A stretch of 64,000 bases of DNA from positions 744,001 to 808,000 of the forward strand of contig NZ_BMUE01000002.1 in NCBI RefSeq assembly GCF_014650035.1, in the 5' to 3' direction. The stretch comes from Streptomyces lucensis JCM 4490. GTDB lineage: Bacteria > Actinomycetota > Actinomycetes > Streptomycetales > Streptomycetaceae. The position numbers were made by a program, and so were the translations under genes. The notes under the pieces are model-generated. The model did not search any database, was not told the DNA's origin, and saw only the letters and a program-made list of their open reading frames with translations. Shown here in pieces: positions 9,701 through 18,474 of this stretch (positions within the stretch are counted from its first letter, which is position 1; every line of letters starts with the position of its first letter).

Positions 9701-10041
9701 ACCGGATCGAGGAGGCGCTGACCCGGGTGCGCAAGGCACTGCGCCACGCCGCGGACCCGCTGTCCCAGGCGATCACCCCGCACCTGCACTGCCTGTGCCT
9801 CGCCATCGCCGCCATGGCCCTGGCCCACGCCGGCGGCGGTGACCGCGCCGCCGACGCCGCCCGCTGCCTGGCCGCCGCCGACGCCCTGCTGCCGCCCGGC
9901 CACATCCCCTCGGGCCTGGAGCGCCGGATGCGCGACATGACCGAGGCCCGGACGAGGGCGGCGCTCGACGAGCGGTCGTACGAGGCGGCGTACGCCGAGG
10001 GCGGTGGCCTCTCCCTCGCGGAGGCCACCGCCCTGGTCTGA
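6787..10041 (+). CDS. AfsR-like SARP-type STAND transcriptional regulator
   Basis: A 1084-residue regulator. Its parts are an N-terminal OmpR-type winged helix (residues about 1-90), a BTAD helical domain (about 95-245), an NB-ARC-type ATPase with P-loop GPGGAGKT (about 288-295) and Walker B LIILDNCEHVV (about 371-381), the GLPLAIELAAARL and winged-helix segments, and a long C-terminal TPR-like alpha-helical region. This is the AfsR class, which senses a ligand or phosphorylation state and activates secondary metabolism or export genes. ATG 6787 is used here; GTG 6796 is an alternative. It converges on the DrrAB-type transporter, with 14 bp between stops, and may regulate it (inference). Confidence 0.88.
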   Translation: MDPVRYRLLGPTQAIRPDGTAVPVGGARLRALLSVLALRAGRTVPVGVLVDEVWDGDPPADAGGALQALVGRLRRLLGADAVASAEGGYRLTAAPDDVDLARFDRLTGDGLSALADGDPAKAAAVLDDALALWQGPALADLPGHTAEAARWETRRLDALRARHTAALALGQADRSLPELTALCDSHPLDEPLQALRLRALRDAGRPAQALAGYEDVRRLLADRLGSDPGPELRALHAELLSQPPPDTRPEPRPGNLPARLTSFVGRETDIDAIGADLAAARLVTLLGPGGAGKTRLSQEAAEAVRHTVRDGVWLAELAPVDDPDAVPQAVLTAIGARETVLHGAGVDSMRAVTDRHDPVDRLVEHCARRRMLIILDNCEHVVEAAARLAERLLARCPGLTVLATSREPLAVPGELVRPVEPLPEPVALRLLAERGAAARPGFRVQDDPEACAEICRRLDGLPLAIELAAARLRMLTPRQIADRLDDRFRLLTSGSRTLLPRQQTLRAVVDWSWELLDTEERDVLARLSVFAGGCDLAAAEAVCGPVALDALGSLVDKSLVVATPGADGGMRYRLLETVAEYAAERLDEAGGRAAAERAHLTHYRELARTTEPLLRGPEQRAAIDRMQREYENLRTALRHAVALRDEQEALCLVLSLQWFWQMRDQRVEVRGWCLEVMALGPDPFTEPVRRALPVWRRPTDSPPPYTGEVLLEARRGVHLSHLATMDTEMEAWQTPEAQAKLRVITQVYEPGLPQTCRAPGMLWFFAEMLTSGVDRLRTIVDAAVRTCRETPGYEWELAGALQLRANLLANRTAWAGSATRDADEALEIYRRLGDGWGTAEALSARGEARERKGAYAEAAADYQSAVEYAERLGARVQAAALRARLGNVLLEAGEPERGERLLRDVIASQEGAHNEAMPTARLYLAYWLGLTGRTAEARGQLTTLREEFKIAHFAVFDALILSQEAWVDALDDRIEEALTRVRKALRHAADPLSQAITPHLHCLCLAIAAMALAHAGGGDRAADAARCLAAADALLPPGHIPSGLERRMRDMTEARTRAALDERSYEAAYAEGGGLSLAEATALV

Positions 10042-10055
10042 CGGCACGGCGGGCG

Positions 10056-10877
10056 TCAGCTCTTCGTGCGGAACTTGTGGATGGCGACCGGCGCCATGAT
10101 CGCGGTGAGTCCCACCGACCAGATCAGGGTCACCCACAGGTCGTGGGCGATCGGGCCGCCCTCCATCAGGCCGCGCGCCGTGTCGGCCAGCGTGGACAGC
10201 GGGTTGTAGTCGGTGAACGCCTGCAGCCAGCCAGGCATGGAGGCGGGCGGGGCGAAGATCGACGAGCCGAACTGCAGCGGCATCAGCACCAGGAAGCCCA
10301 TGGCCTGCACCGACTGGGCGTTCTTCATCACCACGCCGAGGGTCAGGAACACCCACATCAGCGCCGAGCCGAACACCGCGGACAGCCCGATCGAGGCCAG
10401 CAGCCCCGGCCAGTGCTTGATGTCGTAGCCCACGAGGACCGCGACCACCATCAGCACCACGGACGCGAACAGCATCCGCATCAGCTCCACCGCGATCTTC
10501 GCGAAGAGCACGGAGCCGCGCCCGATGGGCAGTGACCGGAAGCGGTCCATGACACCGGAGTTGAAGTCCTGGTTGAAGCCGGTGCCGACGCCCTGGGCCA
10601 TGTTCATGCCCATCATGGCCAGCAGGCCGGGGATGACGTACTGGACGTACCGGTCCTGGCCGCCGCCCAGAGACTGCCCGATGGAGCCGCCGAAGACGTA
10701 CACGAACAGCAGGGTGAAGATGACCGGGAACAGGACGGCGTCGAACATCGACTCCGGGTCCTGGCGGATCCACAGCAGGTTGCGGCGGATCAGCGCGCCG
10801 GTGTGCCGCAGGTGGGCGCGCAGCGGGATCGGCGTGTCCGCCTTCGCTGCGGCCGGGGAAAGGGTGGCGGTGCTCAT
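10056..10877 (-). CDS. ABC-2 type permease, DrrB-like
   Basis: A 273-residue membrane component of an exporter with about six TM segments (MFDAVLFPVIFTLLFVYVFGG, YVIPGLLAMMGMNMAQG and others). LPIGRGSVLFAKI and PLQFGSSIFAPPASMPGWLQ are characteristic of the daunorubicin-resistance DrrB family. Its ATG overlaps the stop of the ATPase gene (ATGA), so the two are translationally coupled. It should form the membrane channel of a drug or lipid exporter with the adjacent ATPase. The substrate is unknown. Confidence 0.9.
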   Translation of the reverse strand: MSTATLSPAAAKADTPIPLRAHLRHTGALIRRNLLWIRQDPESMFDAVLFPVIFTLLFVYVFGGSIGQSLGGGQDRYVQYVIPGLLAMMGMNMAQGVGTGFNQDFNSGVMDRFRSLPIGRGSVLFAKIAVELMRMLFASVVLMVVAVLVGYDIKHWPGLLASIGLSAVFGSALMWVFLTLGVVMKNAQSVQAMGFLVLMPLQFGSSIFAPPASMPGWLQAFTDYNPLSTLADTARGLMEGGPIAHDLWVTLIWSVGLTAIMAPVAIHKFRTKS

Positions 10878-11899
10878 ACGGCGACCTCCTGGCGGTCGTC
10901 GGCGGGCGCGGCGTCCTGCGGGGCACTGGCGCGGTGGCCGGTGAGGGACAGGAAGACCTCGTCCAGGCTGGGCAGTTCGGTGGTGATGGCGGAGATCGTG
11001 ATGCCCCGCGCGGTGACGGCGCCGACCACCGCGGTCAGCTGCTCGTCGCTGAGGATCGGCACCAGCAGGGTCGAGGTCTCGGTGTCCAGGGTGGTGGACG
11101 CGAGCCCGGTGATGCCCAGTTCGTCCAGCATGTGCGCCAGCGGCCGCAGCTGCAGCGGGTCCAGCGGGCGGACCCGCAGCGTGCGCCCGCCGACCTTGGC
11201 CTTCAGCTCCTCGATGCCGCCCTTCGCGATGACCTGGCCCCGGTCCACGACGGTCAGCTCGGAGGCGAGCTGCTCGGCCTCCTCCATGTACTGGGTGGTG
11301 AGCAGCACGGTCACGCCGTCGCCGACCATCGCCTTCACCTCGTCCCACACCTCGTTGCGGGTGCGGGGGTCGAGTCCGGTGGTCGGCTCGTCCAGGTACA
11401 GCACGGCGGGCCGGCCGATCATCGAGGCGGCGAGGTCCAGCCGCCGCCGCATGCCGCCCGAGTAGGTGCCGGCCGGCCGCCTGGCGGCCTCCGTCAGGGA
11501 GAAGCGTTCCAGCAGCTCGTCGGCGCGGGCGCGGGCCTCCTTGCGGGACAGGTCCAGCAGGCGGCCGATCAGGTACAGGTTCTCCCAGCCGGGCAGCTTC
11601 TCGTCCACCGAGGCGTACTGGCCGGTGAGTCCTATCACCCGGCGCAGCTGCCGCGGTTGCCGTACGACGTCGTAGCCGGCCACGGTGGCCTGCCCGGCGT
11701 CCGGGGCGATCAGGGTGGACAGGATGCGGACGAGGGTGGTCTTGCCGGCGCCGTTCGGCCCGAGCACGCCCATCACGGTGCCCTCGCGCACGTCCAGGTC
11801 GACACCGTCCAGTGCCTTGGTCTCGCCGTAGTGCTTGACCAGCCCCCGTACGGTCACGGCGTGCCCCACGCCGGTGGGGTTGTCGTCGATGCGTGTCAT
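10874..11899 (-). CDS. ABC transporter ATPase, DrrA-like
   Basis: A 341-residue ATPase powering the adjacent DrrB-like permease. It shows Walker A GPNGAGKT (about residues 48-55), the DrrA-specific GLTGQYASVDEKLPGWENL, the ABC signature YSGGMRRRLDLA, Walker B LYLDEPTTGLD, and the C-terminal DrrA domain ending LPSLDEVFLSLTGHR. It starts at ATG 11899. This class confers self-resistance to antibiotics or exports lipids. No antibiotic biosynthesis genes adjoin it. Confidence 0.92.
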   Translation of the reverse strand: MTRIDDNPTGVGHAVTVRGLVKHYGETKALDGVDLDVREGTVMGVLGPNGAGKTTLVRILSTLIAPDAGQATVAGYDVVRQPRQLRRVIGLTGQYASVDEKLPGWENLYLIGRLLDLSRKEARARADELLERFSLTEAARRPAGTYSGGMRRRLDLAASMIGRPAVLYLDEPTTGLDPRTRNEVWDEVKAMVGDGVTVLLTTQYMEEAEQLASELTVVDRGQVIAKGGIEELKAKVGGRTLRVRPLDPLQLRPLAHMLDELGITGLASTTLDTETSTLLVPILSDEQLTAVVGAVTARGITISAITTELPSLDEVFLSLTGHRASAPQDAAPADDRQEVAV

Positions 11900-12017
11900 G
11901 TGGACGACAGTGTCAGGGCCCACCGACAAGACGCCGACAAGCCACCGACAAGGCCGCCGACAAGCCGCCGACAGCCCCCCGGCCGGCGTCGGCGGGGGAG
12001 CCGCGGCTCGTCGGCCG

Positions 12018-12734
12018 TCAGGACACCTGCTGTATGTCGGCGCCCACGATCTCGCCGTCCTGCACGGTGTAGGTGCCCGTGTACACGCGGACGCTGCCGT
12101 CGGTCTGGCTCGCCCGGATGTCGACGCGCACATCGCCGTAGCCGTCGTCGGTGGCGGTGACCTCGACGTGCGCCGTCGAGTCGAAGCCCGCCACCCACTG
12201 CGAGTAGGAGCCCTTGAAGAGGTTGCGGCCGCCCATGTCCCAGGCCGCCGAGTAGTTCCCGGCGTTGAGACGGTCGTAGTACGTCGTGACGACCGTGCTC
12301 GCGTCCTGGGTGTCCTGCGACGGTTCCGCGGTGTCGGTGTCCGAGCCGTCCTCGTATCCGCCGCCGCCGCCGTCGTCGGACGAGCCGCCGTCGTCGGGGT
12401 AGGTCGGCGTAGTGCCGTACCCGTCGCCGGTGGACGGGGTGGCGCCCTCGTCGCCGTACGTGGTCCCGGGGGACACCGCGCCTACGGGCAGGCCGCCCGC
12501 CGAGGACGTGTCGGAGCGGTGCGTGACGGCGATGGCGATCGTCACGCCGCCGGCCGCCAGGACGGCCACCAGGGCCCAGGGCAGCCAGACCGGCAGGCGC
12601 GTGGCGCCCACGCGCACGTACCCGCCCGGGCCGGCGGCCCCGGCCGGTTCCCCGGCGCGCGGTGCACCGCAGTTCGGGCAGACCGGCTGCGCGGCGTCCT
12701 CGACGCGCACGCCGCAGTGAACGCAGAAGTGCAT
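12018..12734 (-). CDS. Zinc-ribbon, single-TM protein with extracellular Asp/Gly-rich linker and NTF2-like end
   Basis: A 238-residue membrane protein. An N-terminal zinc ribbon (C4-x2-C7, C19-x2-C22) faces the cytoplasm, followed by a TM helix at about 47-70 (WLPWALVAVLAAGGVTIAIAV). An acidic Gly/Ser/Asp linker spans about 75-145, and an extracellular domain of about 90 residues follows (STVVTTYYDRLNAGNYSAAWDMGG..DGEIVGADIQQVS), which has the look of an NTF2/SnoaL-like fold. It is the last gene of a three-gene leftward cluster of related architecture and probably acts with the other two. Confidence 0.75.
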   Translation of the reverse strand: MHFCVHCGVRVEDAAQPVCPNCGAPRAGEPAGAAGPGGYVRVGATRLPVWLPWALVAVLAAGGVTIAIAVTHRSDTSSAGGLPVGAVSPGTTYGDEGATPSTGDGYGTTPTYPDDGGSSDDGGGGGYEDGSDTDTAEPSQDTQDASTVVTTYYDRLNAGNYSAAWDMGGRNLFKGSYSQWVAGFDSTAHVEVTATDDGYGDVRVDIRASQTDGSVRVYTGTYTVQDGEIVGADIQQVS

Positions 12735-12748
12735 GGCCCCGCCTCCGC

Positions 12749-13132
12749 CTACAGCCCCCGGACGGCTTCCTCGATCGTCACCGCCAGCGAGGCCAGCGCG
12801 GCGAAGCCGGGCACGGCCTCCACGAGCGCCTTCGCGACCCGGCGCAGCTTCCCCGTCCGGGGTTCCGGCGCGGCCAGTTCCTCGCGCGCGTCCTGCGCGA
12901 ACTCGGCCAGGTCCTCCCGTTCCGGGTGATCGGACCGGCGCAGGTCCTCGATGAACCGGGCCAGCAGGTCGCTGATCTCCTGCGGGGTGAGCGTACGGCC
13001 GTCGGCGGCGTCGTCCGCCTCCCGTTCCGTGACGCGGAAGTCGACGCGCGCGTTGCTGCCGCTCGCGACCACCGCGTTCCTGACCTGGGCGTTTCCCGTA
13101 GCGATGACGCCGTCGTTGCTGCGTCCGTTCAT
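12749..13132 (-). CDS. Hypothetical protein with VASG terminal motif (127 aa)
   Basis: A 127-residue soluble protein lying between two zinc-ribbon genes on the same strand. Its first 31 residues (NDGVIATGNAQVRNAVVASG and on) closely match the C-terminal tail of the upstream 507-residue protein, giving a shared pattern NxG(V/I)IATxxAxV....VASGxxxR. The middle is charged (VTEREADDAADGRTLTPQEISDLLARFIEDL), and the C-terminus is an amphipathic helix with a hydrophobic face. The function is unknown; the shared motif suggests it docks to its neighbour. Confidence 0.7.
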   Translation of the reverse strand: MNGRSNDGVIATGNAQVRNAVVASGSNARVDFRVTEREADDAADGRTLTPQEISDLLARFIEDLRRSDHPEREDLAEFAQDAREELAAPEPRTGKLRRVAKALVEAVPGFAALASLAVTIEEAVRGL

Positions 13133-13166
13133 ACCGGTCCCCGTTCGTCCGTTCCGTTGCCGTCCG

Positions 13167-14690
13167 TCAGTCCGTGTTGGGCCGCGGGATCTTCTTGAGG
13201 ATGGTCGAGATGCGGGACCTGTCGCCCGAGGCGACCGCGCTCGACTCGACGCTCGCCCCCGCGGTGGCGATGATGCCGTTGTTGATGATGGTCTCCTGAC
13301 GCCGGATCAGGTCACCCGCGTCGATGTCGTGGTCCTCGGCGAACTCCACCAGCGCGTCCAGGATGCGCCGCTCGACGGTCTTGAGGACCATGCCGGAGTC
13401 GACCTTCTGGAAGTAGCGCCGGTGGTCCGTGGCGGAGGCGAGCTGCCGCACGCTCTTGCGCGCTCCGTAGTCGAACATCCCGAGCCGCGTGATCTGCCGG
13501 TGCTGCCTCTTCAGCCGCTTCCGCATCCCGAAGTCGGGGAAGAAGCCCGTGACCGCGCGCCCCGGCGAGGCGAGCAGCACGAACGGCGCGCTGAAGAGGT
13601 TCTGCAGCACCATCGCGAGGAACTCGCGCGGCGAGGGGCGCGGCATGAGGGTGTCGATGGTCCGGTACCGGTCCAGCAGCGGGCACAGCACGGTCGGCAG
13701 GGCCTCCACGAACAGATTGGAGTCCGAGCGCACCAGCCGCAGGAAGACCGAGGTGACCAGTTCCCCGCCCCAGCCCGAGGAGTGGGCGACGAGATAGGCG
13801 CGGGCGGTCTCCTCCGGGGCCCGCTTCAGCGCGTCCACCAGGTCGGGGCCGGCCTGGGCGAGGGGGCGGCCGAGGGGTTCCGGCAGGAAGCGGGCGTCGC
13901 CCAGCACCGCCGACCCCTCCACGAAGACCCGTTCCTCCAGCTCCAGGCAGGGCAGCGACAGCTCGCCGATCCGCCGGGCGATGTGGGCGTACAGGTCCGT
14001 GACGTCGAAGTCCCGCGGCGCCACGCCCTCGCGCCCCGAGGCGGTCACGTCGAAGACCAGCGACCACGAGTCGAGTTCCTGGCCGTACCCGGTGAAGGGG
14101 GAGAAGCCGCTGTAGACGGTGAGGTTCCCGTGCGCGTACCCGTCGATCTGGCGCAGGCGCTGGGCGACGGCCTCGTTGGGCGGCGGCGGCGCCCCGGCCG
14201 GGTCGAACCGGTCCGGCCGCAGGCGCTGGAGGCGCTCGCCGTACTGGGTGGAGAGCGCGAACAGCAGGGTCGTCGCCCAGGCGGCCAGGAACATGAGCCA
14301 CACGGCCAGGAAGCTGCCCATCAGCAGTGCGACGGCCATCACCAGGAACTCGGCCGCCAGGAGCAGGTCCCTGGCGTGCCGCCGTGCGTTCGCCTCGTAG
14401 GCGTACCGCAGCACCACGGGCACGTCGCACCCGGGCGCCGGCGCCACGCCCAGGTGCGGCTCGGCGGCGACGTCCCTGATGAGGGAGTCGGCGTAACTGC
14501 GGTCCAGGAAGACGGCCGCGCACATGTACCGGGTCAGGTCCCGGCCGCCGTCCCAGCGGGGCACGGCCAGGCCGCGTGCCGTGCGCGCCCCGTCGGCGGC
14601 GGCCAGGGCGGTACCGCACGCGCCGCAGAAGGCGGCTCCCGGCACGGTGGCGGCGGAGCAGTCGCGGCAGGTGGTGTCCGTCTGGGTCAT
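13167..14690 (-). CDS. Zinc-ribbon membrane protein, large hypothetical (507 aa)
   Basis: A 507-residue protein. The N-terminal zinc ribbon is C8-x2-C11 and C22-x2-C25, with two TM helices at about 115-160 (LLLAAEFLVMAVALLMGSFLAVWLMFLAAWATTLLFAL). A large cytoplasmic region of about 340 residues follows with no recognised enzyme motif. The C-terminal tail INNGIIATAGASVESSAVASG.. is the same motif that begins the neighbouring 127-residue protein. It starts at ATG 14690 after GGGAGGG and heads the three-gene cluster. The function is unknown. A regulatory or stress-response membrane assembly is possible, but nothing in the sequence proves it. Confidence 0.75.
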   Translation of the reverse strand: MTQTDTTCRDCSAATVPGAAFCGACGTALAAADGARTARGLAVPRWDGGRDLTRYMCAAVFLDRSYADSLIRDVAAEPHLGVAPAPGCDVPVVLRYAYEANARRHARDLLLAAEFLVMAVALLMGSFLAVWLMFLAAWATTLLFALSTQYGERLQRLRPDRFDPAGAPPPPNEAVAQRLRQIDGYAHGNLTVYSGFSPFTGYGQELDSWSLVFDVTASGREGVAPRDFDVTDLYAHIARRIGELSLPCLELEERVFVEGSAVLGDARFLPEPLGRPLAQAGPDLVDALKRAPEETARAYLVAHSSGWGGELVTSVFLRLVRSDSNLFVEALPTVLCPLLDRYRTIDTLMPRPSPREFLAMVLQNLFSAPFVLLASPGRAVTGFFPDFGMRKRLKRQHRQITRLGMFDYGARKSVRQLASATDHRRYFQKVDSGMVLKTVERRILDALVEFAEDHDIDAGDLIRRQETIINNGIIATAGASVESSAVASGDRSRISTILKKIPRPNTD

Positions 14691-14880
14691 CGTCCCTCCC
14701 CCCGGACGTAGAACGTCCCACACGCCAGTGCACCACCGGCGCAGGCCCCAGGGAGGCCTCAAGGCTCTTTCGACGCCACTCCGTTACAAGAAGTGCACTC
14801 CAACTGCCCTTTACCCCGGCCGAGTTGAGGCCAAAGCTTCGACGCACAGCCACGGAGTCACAGGCGGGTCGCGGACAAAG

Positions 14881-14918
14881 GGACAGCCCGCCGACGGGGG
14901 ACGATCGGCGGGCTGTCC
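14881..14918 (-). terminator. Terminator hairpin of panB
   Basis: A perfect 14-bp inverted repeat, GGACAGCCCGCCGA (14881-14894) and TCGGCGGGCTGTCC (14905-14918), with a 10-nt loop. It lies 18 bp beyond the panB stop on its strand. The rest of the 245-bp gap up to 14690 contains no gene; it should hold the promoter of the zinc-ribbon cluster. Confidence 0.75.
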
Positions 14919-14935
14919 GGGTGTTGCCGCAGTGG

Positions 14936-15802
14936 CTAGTGGACGGAGTGCTCCTCCAGCGGGAACGTCCCGCCGACGACGTCCTGCGCGAACTCCCTCA
15001 CCGCGTCGCCCATGACCTCACGCAGGTTCGCGTACTTCTTGACGAACTTCGGCACCCGGCCGGACGTCAGCCCCAGCATGTCGGTCCACACCAGCACCTG
15101 GGCGTCCGTCTCCGGGCCGGCGCCGATGCCCACCGTCGGGATGTGCAGCACCCGCGTCACCTCGGCCGCCAGCTCCGCCGGGACCAGCTCCAGCACGACC
15201 GCGAACGCGCCCGCGTCCTGCACGGCCTTCGCGTCCCGCAGCAGCTGCTGCGCCGCCTCCTCGCCCCGCCCCTGCACGCGGTAGCCCATCGCGTTGACGG
15301 ACTGGGGGGTCAGGCCGATGTGGGCCATCACCGGGATGCCGGACTCCACCAGCAGCCGGATCTGCTCGTGCGAGCGCTCGCCGCCCTCCAGCTTCACCGC
15401 GCCGACCCCGGCCTCCTTCACCAGCCGGGTCGCCGAGCGCAGGGCCTGCACCGGACCCTCCTGGTAGGAGCCGAAGGGCAGGTCGCCGACGATCAGCGGG
15501 CGGGTGGTGCCGCGTACGACGGCCGCCGACAGCATGGTCATCTCGTCGAGCGTGACGGGCACGGTGGTCTCGTACCCGAGGTGACAGTTGCCCGCCGAGT
15601 CGCCGACGAGGATCACCGGGATGCCGGCCTCGTCGAAGACGGACGCGGTCATCGCGTCGTAGGCGGTGAGCATGGGCCACTTCTCGCCCCGCTCCTTGGC
15701 GAGGGCGATGTCGCGGACGGTGATGCGGCGGGTGCCCTTCCCTCCGTACAGCGCCTTGCTGCCGTCGGAAGGCTGTTTCTGGGCAGCCGAAAGCTGCGTC
15801 AT
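14936..15802 (-). CDS. panB: Ketopantoate hydroxymethyltransferase
   Basis: Makes ketopantoate from alpha-ketoisovalerate and methylene-tetrahydrofolate, the first step towards pantothenate and CoA. The protein has 288 residues. The TIM-barrel motifs are present: [29 protein letters not shown] (metal-binding Asp), [24 protein letters not shown] and [14 protein letters not shown] 15802 follows AAGGAG at 7 bp; longer in-frame readings upstream lack a ribosome site. It stands alone with its own terminator. panC and panD are not in this window. Confidence 0.96.
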   Translation of the reverse strand: MTQLSAAQKQPSDGSKALYGGKGTRRITVRDIALAKERGEKWPMLTAYDAMTASVFDEAGIPVILVGDSAGNCHLGYETTVPVTLDEMTMLSAAVVRGTTRPLIVGDLPFGSYQEGPVQALRSATRLVKEAGVGAVKLEGGERSHEQIRLLVESGIPVMAHIGLTPQSVNAMGYRVQGRGEEAAQQLLRDAKAVQDAGAFAVVLELVPAELAAEVTRVLHIPTVGIGAGPETDAQVLVWTDMLGLTSGRVPKFVKKYANLREVMGDAVREFAQDVVGGTFPLEEHSVH

Positions 15803-15949
15803 GGCAACGGCTCCTTCAGTCGTCTCGAGGCGCCCTGACGGCGTCCCCGGATCGCCCTCCATGGTGGCACCTCGTGCCGGTGGGGGCCAGGGGGGCCGAC
15901 TGTGATCCCCGCCGGCTCCCGGCGCGTAAGGCCTTGGTAAAAAGAATAA

Positions 15950-15970
15950 GATACGAGACGGTTCCGTATC
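15950..15970. promoter_or_regulatory. Probable TetR operator before the 14-TM exporter
   Basis: A 21-bp imperfect palindrome reads GATACGAGAC-G-GTTCCGTATC: GATACG and CGTATC arms 24 bp upstream of the exporter start. Arms of the GATACG..CGTATC type are typical for TetR repressors of drug pumps. The likely ligand is the TetR protein encoded directly after the exporter. Confidence 0.65.
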
Positions 15971-15993
15971 GGAATGGTCGTAGGCTCGAACGC

Positions 15994-17580
15994 ATGACAA
16001 GTACCGTCCCTGCCCCCCGGATACCGGAAGCGGTGCACCGGCGCCGTTGGGCGATTCTCGGCGTGCTGATGCTCAGCCTGCTGATCGTCGTGCTCGACAA
16101 CTCGATCCTGAACGTCGCCATCAAGACCATCTCCACCCCGGCGCCCACCGGCCTCGGCGCCACCCAGAGCGAGATCGAGTGGGCGATCAACGCCTACACC
16201 CTCGTCTTCGCCGGCCTGCTGTTCACCGCCGGCCTCGTGGGCGACCGGATCGGCCGCAAGAAGGTGCTGCTCGGCGGCATCGCGGTGTTCGGCATCGGCT
16301 CCGCGCTCGCCGCCGAGTCCGGCACCCCGAACCAGCTGATCGCCTACCGCGCCGTGATGGCCCTCGGCGCCGCCTTCGTCATGCCCGCCACCCTCGCCGT
16401 GCTGATGAACGTCTTCGAGCGCGAGGAGCAGCCGAAGGCCATCGGCATCTGGGCGGGCGGCGTCGGCCTCGCCATCGCCATCGGCCCGATCACCGGCGGC
16501 GCCCTCCTGGACCACTTCTGGTGGGGCTCGGTCTTCCTCATCAACGTGCCGATCGTGATCCTCGCGCTCGTCCTGATGACCTGGCTGGTGCCCGACTCCC
16601 GCGATCCCAGCCCAGGCCGCCTGGACCCCGTCGGCGTGGTCCTGTCCGTCGTCGGCCTGGTGCTGCTGGTCTACGGCATCATCAAGGGCGGCGAGCTGGC
16701 CGACTTCACCGACGCCAAGGTGCTGGCGACCATCGCGGCGGGCGTCGCCGTGCTCGCCGCCTTCGTGATCTTCGAGAAGCGCAGCGACCACCCCTCGCTC
16801 GACGTCTCCTACTTCAGGAACAAGGTCTTCTCGGCCGCCATGAGCGCCATCGCGCTGGTCTTCTTCGCGCTGATGGGCGTCACGTTCTTCAGCGTCTTCT
16901 ACACCCAGAGCGTGCGCGGCTACACGCCGCTGCAGTCCGGCCTGCTGATGCTGCCGCTCGCCGTCGCGCAGCTGATCTTCGCCCCGCGGGCCCGGCTCGT
17001 CGTCGACCGGTTCGGCAACAAGGCCACCACCACCGCGGGCCTCGTGGTGATCGCGGCGACCCTCGGCGCCTTCGCCACCTTCGAGGCCGACACGCCGATC
17101 TGGCTGCTGGAGGTCGTGTTCTTCCTCATGGGCGCCGGCATGGCGCACATCATGACGCCGACCTCCGTCGTGATCATGCAGGCGCTGCCCCGCGAGAAGG
17201 CCGGGTCGGCCTCCGCGCTCAGCAACACCTTCCGCCAGGTCGGCGGCGCCCTCGGCATCGCCGTCCTCGGCTCGGTGCTCGCCACCTCCTACCGCAACGG
17301 CATCGAGGACAAGCTCGGCCTGCTGCCGGCCGGCCTCAGGAAGACGGCCGGCGAGTCCATCGAGGCCACCCTCGGCGTCGCCGGCAAGCTCGGCCCGCGC
17401 GGCAAGGCCCTGGTCGACCCCGCCAACGACGCGTTCCTGCACGCCATGCACGTCACCGCCCTGTGCGGAGTCGGCGTCGCGCTGATCGGCGCCGTGGTGA
17501 CGGCCCTGTTCCTGCCGGGCAGGCCGCCGGCCGGGCGGAAGGACGAGAAGGAAACGGAGTTGGTCGCCGCGGCGGACTGA
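15994..17580 (+). CDS. 14-TM MFS drug exporter (DHA2 family)
   Basis: A 528-residue proton-driven multidrug exporter. The 14-TM signature [10 protein letters not shown] sits in TM1. The family motif [13 protein letters not shown] lies in loop 2-3, and the antiporter motif C appears as [15 protein letters not shown]. There is an unusually long extracellular loop near the C-terminus ([35 protein letters not shown]), also seen in QacA/LfrA relatives. It starts at ATG 15994 and is preceded by a TetR-type palindrome. The TetR gene follows 77 bp downstream, so the pair form a classic efflux unit. Confidence 0.9.
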   Translation: MTSTVPAPRIPEAVHRRRWAILGVLMLSLLIVVLDNSILNVAIKTISTPAPTGLGATQSEIEWAINAYTLVFAGLLFTAGLVGDRIGRKKVLLGGIAVFGIGSALAAESGTPNQLIAYRAVMALGAAFVMPATLAVLMNVFEREEQPKAIGIWAGGVGLAIAIGPITGGALLDHFWWGSVFLINVPIVILALVLMTWLVPDSRDPSPGRLDPVGVVLSVVGLVLLVYGIIKGGELADFTDAKVLATIAAGVAVLAAFVIFEKRSDHPSLDVSYFRNKVFSAAMSAIALVFFALMGVTFFSVFYTQSVRGYTPLQSGLLMLPLAVAQLIFAPRARLVVDRFGNKATTTAGLVVIAATLGAFATFEADTPIWLLEVVFFLMGAGMAHIMTPTSVVIMQALPREKAGSASALSNTFRQVGGALGIAVLGSVLATSYRNGIEDKLGLLPAGLRKTAGESIEATLGVAGKLGPRGKALVDPANDAFLHAMHVTALCGVGVALIGAVVTALFLPGRPPAGRKDEKETELVAAAD

Positions 17581-17614
17581 GTTTCCGAACATGGTTCCAC
17601 GGGGGAGGGAGGCC

Positions 17615-17636
17615 GCTGCGGGACAATTCCCGCAGC
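17615..17636 (+). terminator. Hairpin between exporter and tetR
   Basis: A perfect 8-bp inverted repeat, GCTGCGGG (17615-17622) and CCCGCAGC (17629-17636), with loop acaatt. It may attenuate read-through from the exporter into tetR, or be a second repressor site. Confidence 0.45.
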
Positions 17637-17657
17637 ACAGTGAGAGGACGGGACGAC

Positions 17658-18287
17658 GTGAGCCTTGTCGGCAGCCGGCCGCGACCCGGCGGACCCGCGC
17701 GGGGACGACCGCGCAGCGAAGCCGTGGAACGCGCCATTCTGGAAGGCGTGATGAAGCTCCTGGAGGACGGCGTACCGCTCGCCGAGCTCTCCATCGAGCG
17801 GGTCGCGCGCACGGCCGGGGTCGGCAAGGCCACCATCTACCGCCGCTGGAGCGGCAAGGAGGAACTGTTCGTCGACGTCGTGCGCGCCGCCGAACCCCCC
17901 GACCCCGAACTGCCCGGCACCAGCCTGCGCGACGACCTCGTCGTCCTGCTGGAGTCCCTGCGCCGGCGCGGACTCGCCACCCGCTCCTCCGCGCTCCTGC
18001 ACAACGTGTACGCCCAGATGAAGTCCAGCCCGAAGATCTGGGCCGCGTACCACACGGCCGTCATAGAGCCCCGGCGCGTGCTGACCATGGAGGTGCTGCG
18101 CCGCGCGCAGCGCGACGGCGAACTCCGGCCGGACGTCGACCTGGAACTGGCCAACGACATGTTCGTCGGCCCCATGCTCGTCCGCGCGGTGATGCGCCCC
18201 GACGCCGATCTGCCCGAGCATCTGCCGGAACACATCGTCGACACGGTGCTTCAGGGCCTACGCCCCGTCAGCCCGGCGGCGGCGTAA
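17658..18287 (+). CDS. TetR-family repressor of the adjacent exporter
   Basis: A 209-residue regulator. The N-terminal helix-turn-helix (ELSIERVARTAGVGKATIYRRWSGKEELFVDVV, residues about 35-70) is typical of TetR. The C-terminal ligand-binding region carries RRRGLATRSSALLHNVYAQMKSSPKIWAAYHTAVIEPRR, a pattern seen in TetR proteins next to 14-TM exporters. The likely start is GTG 17658 after GAGAGGAC; GTG 17640 is an alternative. It probably represses the upstream exporter through the palindrome at 15950-15970. Confidence 0.85.
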   Translation: MSLVGSRPRPGGPARGRPRSEAVERAILEGVMKLLEDGVPLAELSIERVARTAGVGKATIYRRWSGKEELFVDVVRAAEPPDPELPGTSLRDDLVVLLESLRRRGLATRSSALLHNVYAQMKSSPKIWAAYHTAVIEPRRVLTMEVLRRAQRDGELRPDVDLELANDMFVGPMLVRAVMRPDADLPEHLPEHIVDTVLQGLRPVSPAAA

Positions 18288-18474
18288 CCGCAATGTGCGC
18301 GTTTCGTCACAGACTCCACCGGTACCGGGTCTGAACGGAACTCCCGGCACCGCTTCGTTCGTCCTCGTCTTCCGTACGGCCGCCACGGGACGGCGGGAAG
18401 ACGGCCGATCATCCCCTAGGGTCGGAAGAGCACGGGGGCGAACGGTGTGCACGGCAGGCAGTGAGGCAGACGGT

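Noticed and set aside
7309..10926. 1200-codon antisense frame opposite the AfsR-like regulator
   Set aside because: Same GC-bias artefact; its end runs into the real permease gene in another frame.
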